Positions 21,009 through 32,502 of a DNA stretch of 64,000 nt are shown here, piece by piece. The stretch is taken from contig JALRMH010000039.1 of assembly GCA_026119935.1 (NCBI GenBank), positions 310,001 to 374,000 of the forward strand. The letters run 5' to 3'. Each line of letters starts with the position of its first letter. Positions within the stretch are counted from its first letter, which is position 1. Both the position numbers and the translations under genes were made by a program. Origin of the DNA: Endothia cerciana (taxonomy: Eukaryota > Ascomycota > Sordariomycetes > Diaporthales > Cryphonectriaceae). The notes below the pieces were generated by a model. It saw only the letters and a program-made list of their open reading frames with translations, had not been told where the DNA came from and did no database searches.

Positions 21009-24000
21009 GTTTACGATTGAAAGCGGCTTGTAGTCCCAACTTTGAGCTCCCTAGGTTAGATCCTAGCACTAGCGTGCAATATTAGAAGAAAAAGAAATGG
21101 CAATTCAGTAACTGACAACACTGTTTTTGTAAATTCTTGAGTGAGGAGAACGATACAGTCTATATAGAGACAGTTCCCAAGTCCGAGCGGCTTATAGTTT
21201 GAATGTGTGTGGATGGAGGCTGAGGCTGAATTGTCCAAGTTCATCATGCTGCAAGTTGGCGAGAGAACCAATCGTCTGAGGTCTGTCATCTTCATACAGG
21301 TGAGGCGCAGCTAAGGCTGACATATTCCTTAAATATGGTAGAATTTTGGCGACGTAGCCAATCAGAGCCACCCTCACCTGCGTCATCCCAGTCGGTTGTT
21401 CTGCAATCGAATAAGCAGATCATCATGCTCTCAGAGGCCTGTTCGTCTGGACCAACATTGCAATTCTGAGAAGCCTGATATCTTATTCGTAGTGCCATCT
21501 ATCTTTTGAACGCTTCTCTGACTATGTAAAGCCAAAATATTCATACAAATTTTAGTATTAGTGCCTTCTCGGTGTCAAATCCGCAGGGATTGATTTTCCC
21601 ACTTCGCCACAGAGGCCAGACCACGAGTTCGTATGTGTAGCCTGGGTGGCAAAGTGGAAAGATGAGTTCTACAGGATGTACTCTGATAATAGAGTGAACA
21701 CATCAGAGGTATAATCTAGGGTAGGGCTTAGCGAATACGTGATACAAGGCCGAGGCACGACACGACATATGGGGAACAAGCGGTGTTTGACTCAAGAACA
21801 ATGACTGCATTTATCAAATGAAAAGACTCAAGTGATCGATTCACAGCTGGCCTCTAGGGTGACCTCACCAGAAGTAGATTCAATATCAACCCAGTGTCGC
21901 CTCAGCTTAATCATCTTCTTCAATTCTTACTTTCATAGGAAATCATTCAGTTCTCTGAATCTACAGATCAATGCCCTTGTGATCACAAATCTACGAGCAA
22001 CCAGAGCCGAACATAAGCTTTGCTCAACGAGTTTCAGCTTGATTTTGCTTTGCACCTCTCCTGTTGTATTTGTTTAGTACTCTTCTGATGGTTCTGTTTC
22101 GCCTTGCCTCTCTTTTCCACCTTTCTGTCCTCTTTTATTTCGTTGTTGTCGCGTTTTTCGCCGTGTCCACTTCTACTTGCATTGCGTTCCTGCCGAGCAT
22201 CTGCTGCAGCACAAGCAACACACTCATGGTATTGACTATGAAACCTTCCTTTGTGCTCTTCGTACTCGATGATGTGTTGTAGTTTGAGGCATCTTCTGTT
22301 GCCCCTCTTTCCACAGACTGGGCTGTAGATTTCTCTAATGTTAGATGCTCCGTCAAATTATGGAAGGGTGGCTTGAGACGGGTCCAAAGTAACCTACCAG
22401 TGATGGTTGATGTCAAGGCTAATCCTATCGTAAGAGTCTCTGCATTCTTGATGGTGTAGACGACTTGATCCTTAGTGTCCCTGGTGCATGCTGTCTGATG
22501 GTGGTTTACTTTAGAAGGTCAGATGTGCCATTTGGAAAAGGCTCAGAAACGCCACAGGTGGAGCCACATGTTTTGGCTTATATGGGCTGCTCGGACAAAC
22601 CATATTATTCACGTAGTGAAGCTTGAGTGAAGTACATCAATGACTTATTCACTTTGGAAGTTTGCATTGTATGCTGAACAACTCACCAAAGCAGGTGGCT
22701 ATGAAAGGTGGCTCTTAATGTGGGGATATGTGAGCTCGCCGGTCATGCAAAGACCGACTTGAATATGTTCGGTGTGAGAATCTTCAACTTTTGGCACAGT
22801 TCTCCGCTGAACTGCTGTGATGCGTCCTATTCTAGCTCTAATCAGTTACCACATGTCTCTATGTCTACATGGACATCTTTGCACCCAGATGTTAAAACAC
22901 AATCTGAATCATGGGGGAGAAGAATAGCTGAGTGTCGATACAGGACCAAGTCTGGCCAGTGCTCTTCTAGAAAATTGTCGAAGACCACCGGCCATGGAGT
23001 TTTTATGCTCGATCCATTAGAGGATTGATAAGGAAGCATTCATTAAAGACTCTGGGGTCTTCACAACACCTTTCGGAACGGGACTGGACTACATCGATCT
23101 TCTTAATTTGTTTATACCTTTTCTTACTCACCCGCCTCCACTCACTAACCCTGATCACTACTATCATCTTGCTACTCAGGCCAATCACATGCAGGCGTAG
23201 GCAATCATCGGGCGGTTGGTCATTGCGGGCATGTGTAACCTTTCGGTCTGCTAAATGGCAAGACGTCCTAGGCCCTTAGACTATGAAAATACGATAGATA
23301 AGACTATGAGACCCAGCGGCACCTATCCGGGCGTCGCTCAGGCATGTAATGAGCATATTTCTGTGGTGATCAAGCCGGACGAATAACACCCAAAAAAGTT
23401 CAGGTTTGTCTGTTGTCAAACAAAACGCGCGCGTGAAGCATTGAGTTCTCATATGCGCTCCATTTCGAGAGGTCACTATGAAATTTGAGGAGTATTGCCC
23501 TAGATGGGTGATGGATATCCTCGTCAAAATAAAGTTCAGAATGGACAGACTCTCTAAAGCACAGCGTCTGACAAGGCCCTAATCCTTACCTTCCTACGAT
23601 GGTGCTGCTTATTGTTTCTGGAGAAGATGACAAAAAGAGATGGTGAACAGGAAGAAAGGAATTGTTACAGGTCCAAGGAACCAAAATAGAAAGAGGAGAA
23701 GAAAGCATCGTAGTCATGAGAGAGAAAGAAATATTAGAAGGCCTGAGTGGTACCTCGGTATCGATATTCGTATTAGGCATCTAGATACATTCTTTTGTCT
23801 TCAACAACCTGTGCTAGGCCCTCCGTTAACTTATTTGCTAGTCAAATTGATAAACTTGACTTGATCTACATTCGGCATGCTATGAAGGGAAAACGAATCA
23901 AGGGACGAGCGCAAGGCTAGTCGATATCTGTCACTGTGGGCGCCCTCATTTTTTCTCTTAGTAAGTTTTTCTTTTTTTATCTTCTTCTTCTTTTTCTTTC

Positions 24001-24603
24001 TCCCCTTCCTTCCAACTCGAGTCGTGGTAGGGAGAAGAGCTACCAGCCACCGTGAGATGTTTCCGTTTCATTTGGAAATGAAATGTACTGGAAACGCCGA
24101 GCCGAAGTCCCGAATAATCATAAAAGTACATAACAGATATCCCTTTCCTTCTCATTCTTTCCCCTTTCCTTTCGAGATAAGTGCCTGTTGACTAGTGCTC
24201 TCCTGAGATCTCCTCATCAGGATGGCGGCCAGCCAAGGTCCGCTGCATCCTGTTTAGTGAGGCCGCCTCTGCGTCCACGCGTCACAGGGATCTGTCTGGA
24301 AATCCCTCCAATGGTTCTGGCTCATTCTTTCAAGATTGCCTAATTCAGACAAGTAGATTCGGCATAGCCTCGCTGCGAACCGCAGAGCTATTGACTCGAG
24401 ATTGTAATGTAGCTTCTCATTCTGAGGTTGTTAATGTATTTGACACCGTCTGCCACTCCATAAACTCATCAAGCGTGCTTGACTGATCAACACGTCGAAC
24501 TCTGTGCATACTTCCCAGCCGAGCCTCGGTGTGGATCCTCTTGAAGCTAACGGAATCTCTTCTCTCCTTTTCCTGGAGCTCTCACTAGGGCGTCTTGATC
24601 AAA
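21009..24603. other. 3.6-kb gene-poor interval
   Basis: No frame longer than about 106 codons and no domain recognised on either strand. The RTA1-family promoter is at the left edge and the esterase promoter at the right edge. Sequence is AT-rich and pyrimidine-rich in patches (for example CTTCTTCTTTTT near 23,970-24,010). It may include small untranslated or decayed elements that I cannot identify. Confidence 0.4.
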
Positions 24604-25848
24604 ATGCCTACTGCTACGGATGTCCTCAAACTTGCTATAATATCGAATTGCTCTGGTCTTGCACTCGCTGATACGATTCCTACGTACGGACAATGTGGCG
24701 GCGATGGGTTCACAGCTATTGGTGACTGTGCATCTGGCTCGTATTGCCAGTCTAAGAACGCCTATTACTGTATGCAAAATCTTGGAATCAGTGTGGCATT
24801 CGTATTTGTTGACTGTTCGATCGCGTAGATCAATGTGTCCCCGGGACTGCAACAAGCATTAGGTCATCGGTGGCCACTACACCAGCATCGGCCTCAGCTA
24901 CCACCACACACTCTAGCACAGTAAGACAAGCTGCAACATCAACAAGCAGCAAAACTGCGACGTCCACTGGAGGAACAAGATATCTGGTAGCCTTTGGGGA
25001 CTCATACTCGACGACTGAGTTCTATATCCAAGGCGGATATCCTTCGGCATCCGATCCAATCGGCTTTCCGGCACTACCAGGTGACACGACGAGTGGTGGC
25101 CTGAATTGGGTTGGTCTCGTGACCAGCGAGCTGAATACGAGTCTTGTATTGACCTATGACTGGGCGTACTATGGCGCCGACACTTCCAATGACATTATCA
25201 ACACTGGCGTGACGACCGACTTCATCGCGCAGGTTGGAGAGTTCGAAGAGTACCTTGTTCCTGCACCGTCAGAAGCACCGTGGACAGCTGATAACACTCT
25301 AGTCGCTGTTTGGATGGGTATCAACGATGTCGGCGAGTGCTTCTGGGAATCCTCTGTCTACACAACTTGTCCTATCGATGAGGTAATGGAGACGTACTTT
25401 GGGCTTCTCGAGGATCTGTATAACGATGGAGTCCGCGACTTTGTGCTCCTGATGATCCCTCGTACGTCTTTACCCCTTGCTTATAGACTTTCTAGAACCT
25501 GAACTGACTCCAAATCAAGCGTTTTACAAAGCCCCGGTCTTCGCAGATTACACCACGTCTGAGCTGAAAAGCCTTATAGATAATATCCAGACTTATAACG
25601 AGGCTCTCGAGACCAATCTCGCCACGTTCAAGTCCAGCTACAGTGGCGTTACAGGCCAGGTCTTCAACACATCGGCTTCCTTCTGGACAGTGATAGACGA
25701 TCCCACAGCCTATGGCGCTGCGGATGCGACCTGTGAGAACTCGGACGGAACGAGCTGTGTATGGTATGATGACTATCATCCTGGGCAAGCCATCCATAAA
25801 CTTATCGCGGAAGCACTCGTAGAGGCCGTGGGGTCCAGCTATTTCTGA
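24604..25848 (+). CDS. Secreted CBM1 + GDSL esterase (CE16 acetylesterase type)
   Basis: Secreted carbohydrate esterase, probably removing acetyl groups from plant cell-wall oligosaccharides. Exons 24604-24769, 24829-25461 and 25520-25848 join in frame (about 375 aa). Order: hydrophobic signal segment (LKLAIISNCSGLALA); fungal cellulose-binding module CBM1 (YGQCGGDGFTAIGDC...CQSKNAYYYQCV); Ser/Thr/Ala linker (about 60-115); then a GDSL/SGNH hydrolase with block I FGDSYS (nucleophile Ser), block III GINDVGE, and a C-terminal DDYHPGQ giving the catalytic Asp and His. The CBM1 is split by the first intron. The layout fits CE16 acetylesterases; a different GDSL specificity is possible. It converges on the opine-dehydrogenase-family gene. 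Confidence 0.85.
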
Positions 25849-26192
25849 GCGGCATGGGTTTCGAGGAAGTATATATGAGGGCTCGTATATTTAGTAAATC
25901 AAGGTACATAGGGATATTCCGGCCCAAAGTAATATTTCTTAAAGGTTTTACTCCATGTCCTCATATGTACAACCAAGAGAATCTGGTTGTATCTGTTACT
26001 CAAAGCTACCTCGAAGCGTGAAGCGGCAAGGCTCTGTGTTGCCCGAGGTCGTCCATCCTATATTCGAGCCTATTCAACCTAAACAGCTGTATTCTGCTTC
26101 CATGTCCTCGATGCACTACACTTACGGAAACTCAAAATAAAACACTTCCGCATTGCCATGCCAACGCGTCTACCAAGTGTTATTCAAGCAGC
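25849..26192. other. Convergent 3' intergenic region
   Basis: 344 bases between the esterase and opine-dehydrogenase-type genes; 3' UTRs presumed. Nothing else seen. Confidence 0.5.
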
Positions 26193-27422
26193 TTAAAAAA
26201 TATAAGGCTGTTTTCCTATCAAGTTCAACAGCCCAGGCTCTCCAGTCAAATATCTCAAGTCTGGCGGGAAGGCCGAGCGGTTCGGACTGGACGGAAACAA
26301 AGTCTTTGTCGTTCTAGGCTCGTGAGACGCGATACTCTGAGGCTTTGGCGCACCAAACATGTCCGAGATATCATCTGCAGTCATTCCGTCCAGGCCAAGC
26401 GACTTGAGCGTGGTACCTGTCGAGAGATAATCATCATCCACCAGCGAGGAGGTCAACGTGATCATAGAGCGCATCATGGGCAGCTCGAGACCACGTAATC
26501 TGCCGAGACAATACCACAGGACCATTGTTTCCTTCATGTCTTCATCCAGATATCGCTGCCCTTTCAGCTTTGTTGGCGCAAGGCCATGCTTGTTGTGCGG
26601 CATTGACCCCTTGGCAAATGACACCCAGTCTGGATAATTCGAGTCGTACCAGATGTTGGTCCATTCTAAGACGGATGGAGTCTGTTCGCCATTGCTTGCA
26701 GCGATAGCCATACGCTCTGCATCAAGTGCCATCGTGGCCCTCGCTACACTCGAGGTGATACCTTCACCGTACAAGTGAAAAGGATCACCGCTCTCCACGC
26801 GTCCAGCATTGAAGATCATTGGCGGGCAATGCACGACAGGATTGGTACAGTTGAGCCAGATGTTGAGGATGGACTTCCGCCACTCCACGCGGTCTTCAAA
26901 GATATGGGACAACACGAGGCGGTCATGCTCCTGCATGACTTTGACGGACGCAAGGGGAAATGTCTCCTTCACATAGAGGACTGCCACCTCGCCCGGCCCT
27001 GGACTCCGGCTTGCATACGGCAGGGTGCAAGATTCCAGGATGTTGCGTGCTCTCAATCCTCCTTGCCTAGCCTTGGCTGCGAAACTACCTCCCCCAGGCA
27101 GTGCCACGATGGTCGTTTTGTGGAGGTCGTGCTTGTGAAGTGCGTGGATGATTTCGCGGTGTGCCGTTGATAGTGTGACGATGATGATGTGGTCCGTATT
27201 AAGGACGAATTCGGCCAAGTCATCAACAAGCTGGACCTTGAAGGTGCCTTCCATGGCGTGGGTAGCTTTGAGCACGCTGTCGTGGTTTTTGACATATTCG
27301 TACTCTGTCCGATGGCCTGGACAGCAGTAGATCAAGGGCCGGTATCCCCGCGAAGCAAGATGAACCGCTAAGGCTTTCCCACCCTGGCCCAGGCCAATGA
27401 TGCCGATCTGAGTCTGAGGCAT
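26193..27422 (-). CDS. Opine dehydrogenase-family NAD(P)-dependent oxidoreductase
   Basis: Single-exon 409-aa protein with start ATG at 27422. Rossmann domain with IGIIGLGQGGKALAVHLASRGY (GxGxxG-type loop) at residues 7-28, IIIVTLSTAHREI at beta-4, and LPGGGSFAAKA at beta-5. The C-terminal alpha-helical domain is of the octopine/nopaline dehydrogenase type: IWLNCTNPVVHCPPMIFNAGRVESGDPFHLYGEGITSSVARATMALDAERMAIA, where the NPVVH...GR...YGEG...S segment is the family core and contains the presumed catalytic His. The family reductively condenses the amino group of an amino acid with a keto acid (opines; bacterial metallophores such as staphylopine use it for the last step). Substrates here are unknown. 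It lies divergent from a monocarboxylate-type carrier. Family call firm by motif recall, reaction inferred. Confidence 0.82.
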   Translation of the reverse strand: MPQTQIGIIGLGQGGKALAVHLASRGYRPLIYCCPGHRTEYEYVKNHDSVLKATHAMEGTFKVQLVDDLAEFVLNTDHIIIVTLSTAHREIIHALHKHDLHKTTIVALPGGGSFAAKARQGGLRARNILESCTLPYASRSPGPGEVAVLYVKETFPLASVKVMQEHDRLVLSHIFEDRVEWRKSILNIWLNCTNPVVHCPPMIFNAGRVESGDPFHLYGEGITSSVARATMALDAERMAIAASNGEQTPSVLEWTNIWYDSNYPDWVSFAKGSMPHNKHGLAPTKLKGQRYLDEDMKETMVLWYCLGRLRGLELPMMRSMITLTSSLVDDDYLSTGTTLKSLGLDGMTADDISDMFGAPKPQSIASHEPRTTKTLFPSSPNRSAFPPDLRYLTGEPGLLNLIGKQPYIF

Positions 27423-28371
27423 AATTGGTTAAGACAAAAATGCTCAGAGCGTGGCTATTGAATGGTATTTGAGTTGGTAGGTATTGCTTTGTTCCGTATG
27501 AGCGATTCGAGCTCGATTTAGAAATGCGGTCGTAAGCTCCAAAGGAGTAGCTCGTCAGGTCGATCTAAATGTGAGCTAACTATATCAAAGCAAGCCCCCA
27601 GCACTCGCCTTATTCTAGTCAACGTTAGGTCTAAGTTCGGATGGCGATTGGAAAACAGAGTGTTGATGGACTAGTGACACGTATTTTGATTTCAACAAAT
27701 TGTCATAGAAAGTGGCGTGACCTCAGGCTTCAAGGCATGTCAAATGTTACTCATGCCGCGGGATGAATCTGCTTCAGTCAGCCTAGAAATGCGAATTTTA
27801 AGCCCTCGAGAAACATGGGTGCAAATGTAATTAAGCCTATGGCAGTTCTGGGAAAGTGTCTGAGTGAATTATGAGCAAGATTCGCTAAGGCAAACTAAGA
27901 CTGAGTATGAGCGGGTTATGAGCAAGATCCACCCGTTCATGTGCGGGGCAAGCCTCCCTGGACACCAAGGATCTAAGAAAACCGCTCAGATAGGTTATGA
28001 CACCCTGCTTATGGAGATGGTAAGTCACAGAATCAGGATGGAACTATCTGTGCATCCCGTATGCAAGGTATCCTCCGTAGTCGGCTGTCGAATCGCCAAG
28101 TCTACGGTCGCTGGCCAGGGTTGGCCAAGATTGGTCAGTGAACGGACCAGCGAGCATGTTCCTCGGCTTGCAGTATGCTGAGGATACTTACAGACATGTC
28201 TTCAGATTTGGATCGCTTTTGACCCTGGGAAGTGTGCCTCGTGGTGTCATTACACCCTCGAATCACCCTCCATGCGGTATCCGGTGATTGCATCCATTGC
28301 CTCTCAACTGATGAGCAATGTACAAGCTCGCAATTTTCGAGCCGACAAAATTTGTCCACATTACGGTAGCT
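27423..28371. promoter_or_regulatory. Bidirectional promoter region, opine-dehydrogenase gene / MFS gene
   Basis: 949 bases separate the divergent starts of the opine-dehydrogenase-family gene and the MFS carrier, so co-regulation from here is plausible. A short direct repeat (ttatgagcaagat) occurs near 27,869 and 27,917, 48 bases apart; its role is unknown. No gene recognised inside. Confidence 0.4.
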
Positions 28372-30131
28372 ATGAGCTCAACAACTGAGGAGGCACCAGA
28401 CGGAGGAAATCGGGCGTGGCTCGTTGTCTTCGGAAGCTGGTGCTGTAATGTCATCATATCTGGCTGGCTGAATGCACTGGGTGTCTTTCAGAATTATTAC
28501 TCGACGGTGCTATTCCCTGGTCTACCTGAGAGTACAGTCGCTATCATTCCATCATTGGTTGATTTCATGATCTTTGCAGGTGTAAGTGTGGCTCCTAGGG
28601 GAGCCGAAGTCTTCTGCTAATGTACTACTGCTTTCTCAAAGGGGCCAATATTCGGCCTTATCTACGATAGGTACGGTCCACGGCTTCTGCTGTCTATAGG
28701 AGGTTGTCTACATGTGATCGGTATTCTCGCAGCTTCAGTCGCTGGCAAGCATTTCTATGCCCTCATACTCTCCCAGGGACTTTGTAAGTAAGCCTGCATA
28801 TACCAGTATATCGAGTCTATCTCCAGAACCGATGTCTGGCTCCGCCTAAAGTAATTTCAGTCATCTTCGAGCATACTTGAAGCGCTAGCTGATCAGTGAT
28901 CAAAGGCTCGGCACTTGGCGCGAGCATGATGCTATACCCGGCGATATCATCCATATCAACTTGGTTTACCAAACGGCGCGCCCTGGCTCTAGGTTTAACA
29001 TCAACCGGTGAATACCATGACTCGAGTATCAGGCATGAGAGCTGACGACTTATTCTCGGCAGGTGGCTCAATAGGAGGCATCATTTTCCCCTTGATGTTT
29101 GAAAGCCTAGAACCAGCGGTTGGCTTCGGCTGGGCTATGCGAGCATGCGCCCTGCTCATCTTCGTTTTCGCGGTACTGATACCGGCCCTCTACGTCCTAT
29201 CTCCCTAAGTGAAGCTTTCTATTGAGTCGGCTTGAGAGATTCTAAGTTTTCTTGCCCTTTCCCCTTGCTGACTCAAATATTCCTGTAGGTCGTCGCAAAC
29301 CTCACCATTTGCTCCCGAGTTCCACCCATATCCCGGCAATTCCAAGTCAGAGAGTATATCCAACCTTTCAAGAGCAACTCATACCGACTCTTGAGTTTCA
29401 GCATGCTCATGTACTTTGGCCTATTCTTGCCTCTTACCTACATAATCCTTCAAGCGCGGCAGGAAGGCATGTCTGAGTATTTGGCTGGCAAGCTGGTGGT
29501 CGTAATTAACGCCGCAAGTTGTGAGAATCATCCAACCACAGCTCTTCTTAGGTACAATAGAGGGCATACACGATCTTAGAATTTTCAAGCTGACTCTTTG
29601 TTTGAGTGCTCGGACGGACAATACCTGCGTGGGCTGCCGACCACATCGGCCGATTCAACACTGCCATTAATTTCAGCTTGCTTTCTACGCTTGTGGTCTG
29701 GGCTTTTTGGATTCCCCTACATAACAGTACCGCTGGTATCATCGCGTTCTCCGTGTTATACGGGATATTTTCTGGAGCTGTGATCGCCCTCACCCCGGCG
29801 CTGGTGTCACAAATCAGGTAAGTTCCTCTAGAATATTCCCGAGACTCTCTATTCCTTCCAACTTTTTCTCTGCTCTGTCTCAATGTAATAGGCCACTGAG
29901 TATTTTCAAAGCGAGGTACATGAGATAGGAGTGCGAACTGGTACATTATATGGTTTGCTCGGGCTTGTTACCTTGACGAGTACCCTATCAGCAGGTGCGA
30001 TTGTGGATGATCTGAACGGCCTTTTTGTCGGGCTCAAGATTTTTTGTGGGGCATCTATCGCTCTTGGGGCTGTCTTCCTCATTTGTGCGAGGGTTTCAAT
30101 AGCAGGGTGGAGGTTGAAGGTTCAAGCATGA
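28372..30131 (+). CDS. Monocarboxylate-type MFS transporter (MCH family), seven exons
   Basis: Membrane carrier of about 425 aa with 12 predicted helices. Exons: 28372-28581, 28642-28783, 28897-29007, 29063-29172, 29289-29517, 29607-29817 and 29912-30131. N-terminus EEAPDGGNRAWLVVFGSWC is the hallmark of fungal MCT-like porters, followed by GVFQNYYSTVLFPG, FGLIYDRYGPRLLLSIGG, FTKRRALALGLTSTGGSIGGIIFPLMFE, a short central loop with VVANLTICSRVPP, FGLFLPLTYIILQA, GRTIPAWAADHIGRFNT and IGVRTGTLYGLLGLVTL. The donor at 29518 (gttgtg) is weak and the acceptor at 29911 was chosen because only it keeps the frame. Proteins of this family carry small carboxylates, amino-acid conjugates or iron chelates; next to an opine-dehydrogenase-type enzyme it could move its product or substrate (inference). 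Start at 28318 is also possible. Confidence 0.83.
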
Positions 30132-30288
30132 TGCAAGTGAAGGGATGGATGGAACATAATGTCCTTTCCGATGGAATCCTATGTACCGAACCTGGCATGG
30201 AGCTGATTATATGTACGAAAAATGAGATACACTGGAAAAGGATTGCTTGGCCTATGAATGGCAGTGTATTGTGTCTATTCTGGTGCGA

Positions 30289-31272
30289 TTATCTTTTCCT
30301 GCCCAGAACCGTCGCGGCTGGCCAGACCAACTCAAACATGGCCCCCCTCTCTCTGATGAGTTTCTCGAAATTCCGAAATGAATCAGTCTCCCAGAGCCTG
30401 CCATCCATGACGAAAGGCTCATATCCAAGTGTCTGGATAAAGTCCTTCAGCTGCTCAATCGAGTAATCCTTTCTGCTCCACCAGTCGTCTTCTCCAACCA
30501 ACTCTACCTCCTCGCCTTCCAATACCGCCAGCTTGGGCTCTCCGTAATGCTCCCAAGTCGAGTCTCGCAGCGGCCACTTGCCGTCCTTGGGCAAATTTGC
30601 CGTCCTTCGGTGAACAGCCCCCCACCTGGCTGGATCAAAAGGCACGTAGTCCAGGCCCACGGAAAGATTTCTGTATGCCCGTGCTCGAATAGATTTCATC
30701 ATGTCCTTTTCAGCATCCGCTTTATCCTGGAAGCGCCTGCGTTGTTCGAACACAGCTGCCAAGGCATCTGCACCTTGGTCGTCCCCCTTGATGGTCGGTT
30801 GAGGGTAGACTACTGCGCCAAATGTGCCGCCGGGCCGAAGGGTGTCGGCGATGGTTTTCATCGCCACGTCGATATCCGTCCAGTGGATACTGGCACATGC
30901 GATGAGCATATCTACCGATCCGGGAGCCAGGCCAGGGAAAGTCTCCTCGGCAGGGCCGTTATGAAAGTAAAAATCTATGCCCGGGTAGCGCTCTGAAGTG
31001 AAGTTCTTCTTCGCGGCGGCTAGGTTGTTTTCGTTTGGGTCGGAGAGGTACACTCGTTTGACCTGCTGGCCGCGAGAATTTGCGGCCGCAAGGAAATTCG
31101 CAGCCCCGACACCGCCACCGGTGCCAACGTCCATGATGCTCTCTAGCTGTCCCTGGTGGAAATCTAGCCATGTCATCCACATGGATTCCGGATATGATGG
31201 CCGATACTTGGCATAGTGGTCCCAATCATCCGTCTTGACCGAAAAGGCAAATGTCTTGTCGTCTGCTGTCAT
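30289..31272 (-). CDS. SAM-dependent methyltransferase (trans-aconitate methyltransferase-like)
   Basis: Single-exon 327-aa class I methyltransferase, start ATG 31272. Residues 1-40 carry FSVKTDDWDHYAKYRPSYPESM, the N-terminal signature of fungal trans-aconitate 3-methyltransferase-like proteins. Motif I is SIMDVGTGGGVGAANFLA (SAM glycine loop), then VYLSDPNENNL (acidic residue binding the ribose), GPAEETFPGLAPGSVDMLIACASIHW (motif II region), and LRPGGTFGAVVYPQP (motif III). The C-terminal half is a variable substrate cap ending with WPAATVLGRKR. Members methylate small carboxylic acids, so a carboxylated opine is a conceivable substrate (inference). It converges on the MFS gene (157 bases between stops) and is divergent from the NmrA-like gene. 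Confidence 0.85.
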   Translation of the reverse strand: MTADDKTFAFSVKTDDWDHYAKYRPSYPESMWMTWLDFHQGQLESIMDVGTGGGVGAANFLAAANSRGQQVKRVYLSDPNENNLAAAKKNFTSERYPGIDFYFHNGPAEETFPGLAPGSVDMLIACASIHWTDIDVAMKTIADTLRPGGTFGAVVYPQPTIKGDDQGADALAAVFEQRRRFQDKADAEKDMMKSIRARAYRNLSVGLDYVPFDPARWGAVHRRTANLPKDGKWPLRDSTWEHYGEPKLAVLEGEEVELVGEDDWWSRKDYSIEQLKDFIQTLGYEPFVMDGRLWETDSFRNFEKLIRERGAMFELVWPAATVLGRKR

Positions 31273-32502
31273 CTTCTCTGGTAGTGAGGTCGGAGTTGCT
31301 AGTCACAGAGATCGTTTGATGTTCCGATGATACATATTTTCTTCTAGCAAGACGACCTCGAATGCGACCTCCAATTGGTATTTGAAGTGCCGACGTGGAG
31401 TACATACAGTAGCCCGAAACCCCTGGCAAGCCGAAACGGCAAAGTGGGAAACGTCAAGTGGAGAATCTTAAAATGTGCTCATGGGAAGACAGTATTACTA
31501 CAGTATGGTCAGTTTAACTTGCTCACTCACCTGCATGCTGCAGTAACTTACTCAAGTGGTGCACAGATTTCCTAGCTCCGCTCGGGCCCCATTCTCTAGT
31601 GCAGGCGCGAATAGATACGCAGGACTTTTGGAGACATCTCGAAGTCGTTAGTGTCGACGATGGGGATGAGCCGAGCGTACGAAGTCACCGCAACATGCCC
31701 ATATGATCTGTAATACCATCTCAGGACCTGCGAATCTATCGAAATTCGTTGCCATGCGTGTTCAGTGCCAGCAGTCAGGACAGGGGACATGTACAGCCCC
31801 ATTGGCATAGGACAGATGCCGCAGCCTCGTCGCTACCAGGTACTTCTCTATCATATAGGACAAGATACTGCAGCTGCTATGAGGAATAAGAGACTCTGTG
31901 AATATAGAAGGAATGGATTTGGCTATCTAGGCTAGAAATTTCTAATACAATAAGCTTGAAAAGAGTGGTTTGAAGTAGGTAGTATAGCTCTGGATTAGGT
32001 TTCAGAAGCGTAATTCCCCACAGCTGCCTACCTTGTTTCGCCGAACCTGCACTCCGATGAATCCACAACAAGAACGAGTGATGGAAATATTTCGCCAACC
32101 GGCTCCGAGATATTCTTCCTCTGCAAAAAGTACTATCCAATTCGAGGCTGTCGTCTTGTCCAGTGCGGGAGTTAAGCCGGAATTTGTGGATATGGGAGAT
32201 AACTCTTGCTCCTCAGGCTTAAAGTCCTGTCCGCTAAATCCGCAAGACTAAAGTCCACCATATTGGGCCGACCAGAGTCAAGGCAAGCCTTGTGAAAGAG
32301 AAGGATTGGACGATCCTGATGGGCAGAGATCGAAATATAAAATACAGCACGATTGTGTTGTGAAACGATTCACCTGAGAGAACATACTGCAGTATTGAGT
32401 CCGATGCTTCGAGGCTGGCCTACCAGGACAGCGAATTTAGAACAAGAACTCGTCCATGTTCCTTGCTTCGTTCGAACCATCCAATCTCAAGCGTCGTGAA
32501 TC
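31273..32502. promoter_or_regulatory. Bidirectional upstream region, methyltransferase / NmrA-like gene
   Basis: 1.2 kb between divergent starts. Contains small open frames only (up to 87 codons) with no recognised domain. Presumed to hold both promoters. Confidence 0.4.

Noticed and set aside
28372..29220. Read-through of MFS exon 4 to TAA at about 29,208
   Set aside because: Gives a truncated carrier; splicing at gtactg (29,173) to 29,289 restores the conserved ANLTICSRVPP loop.
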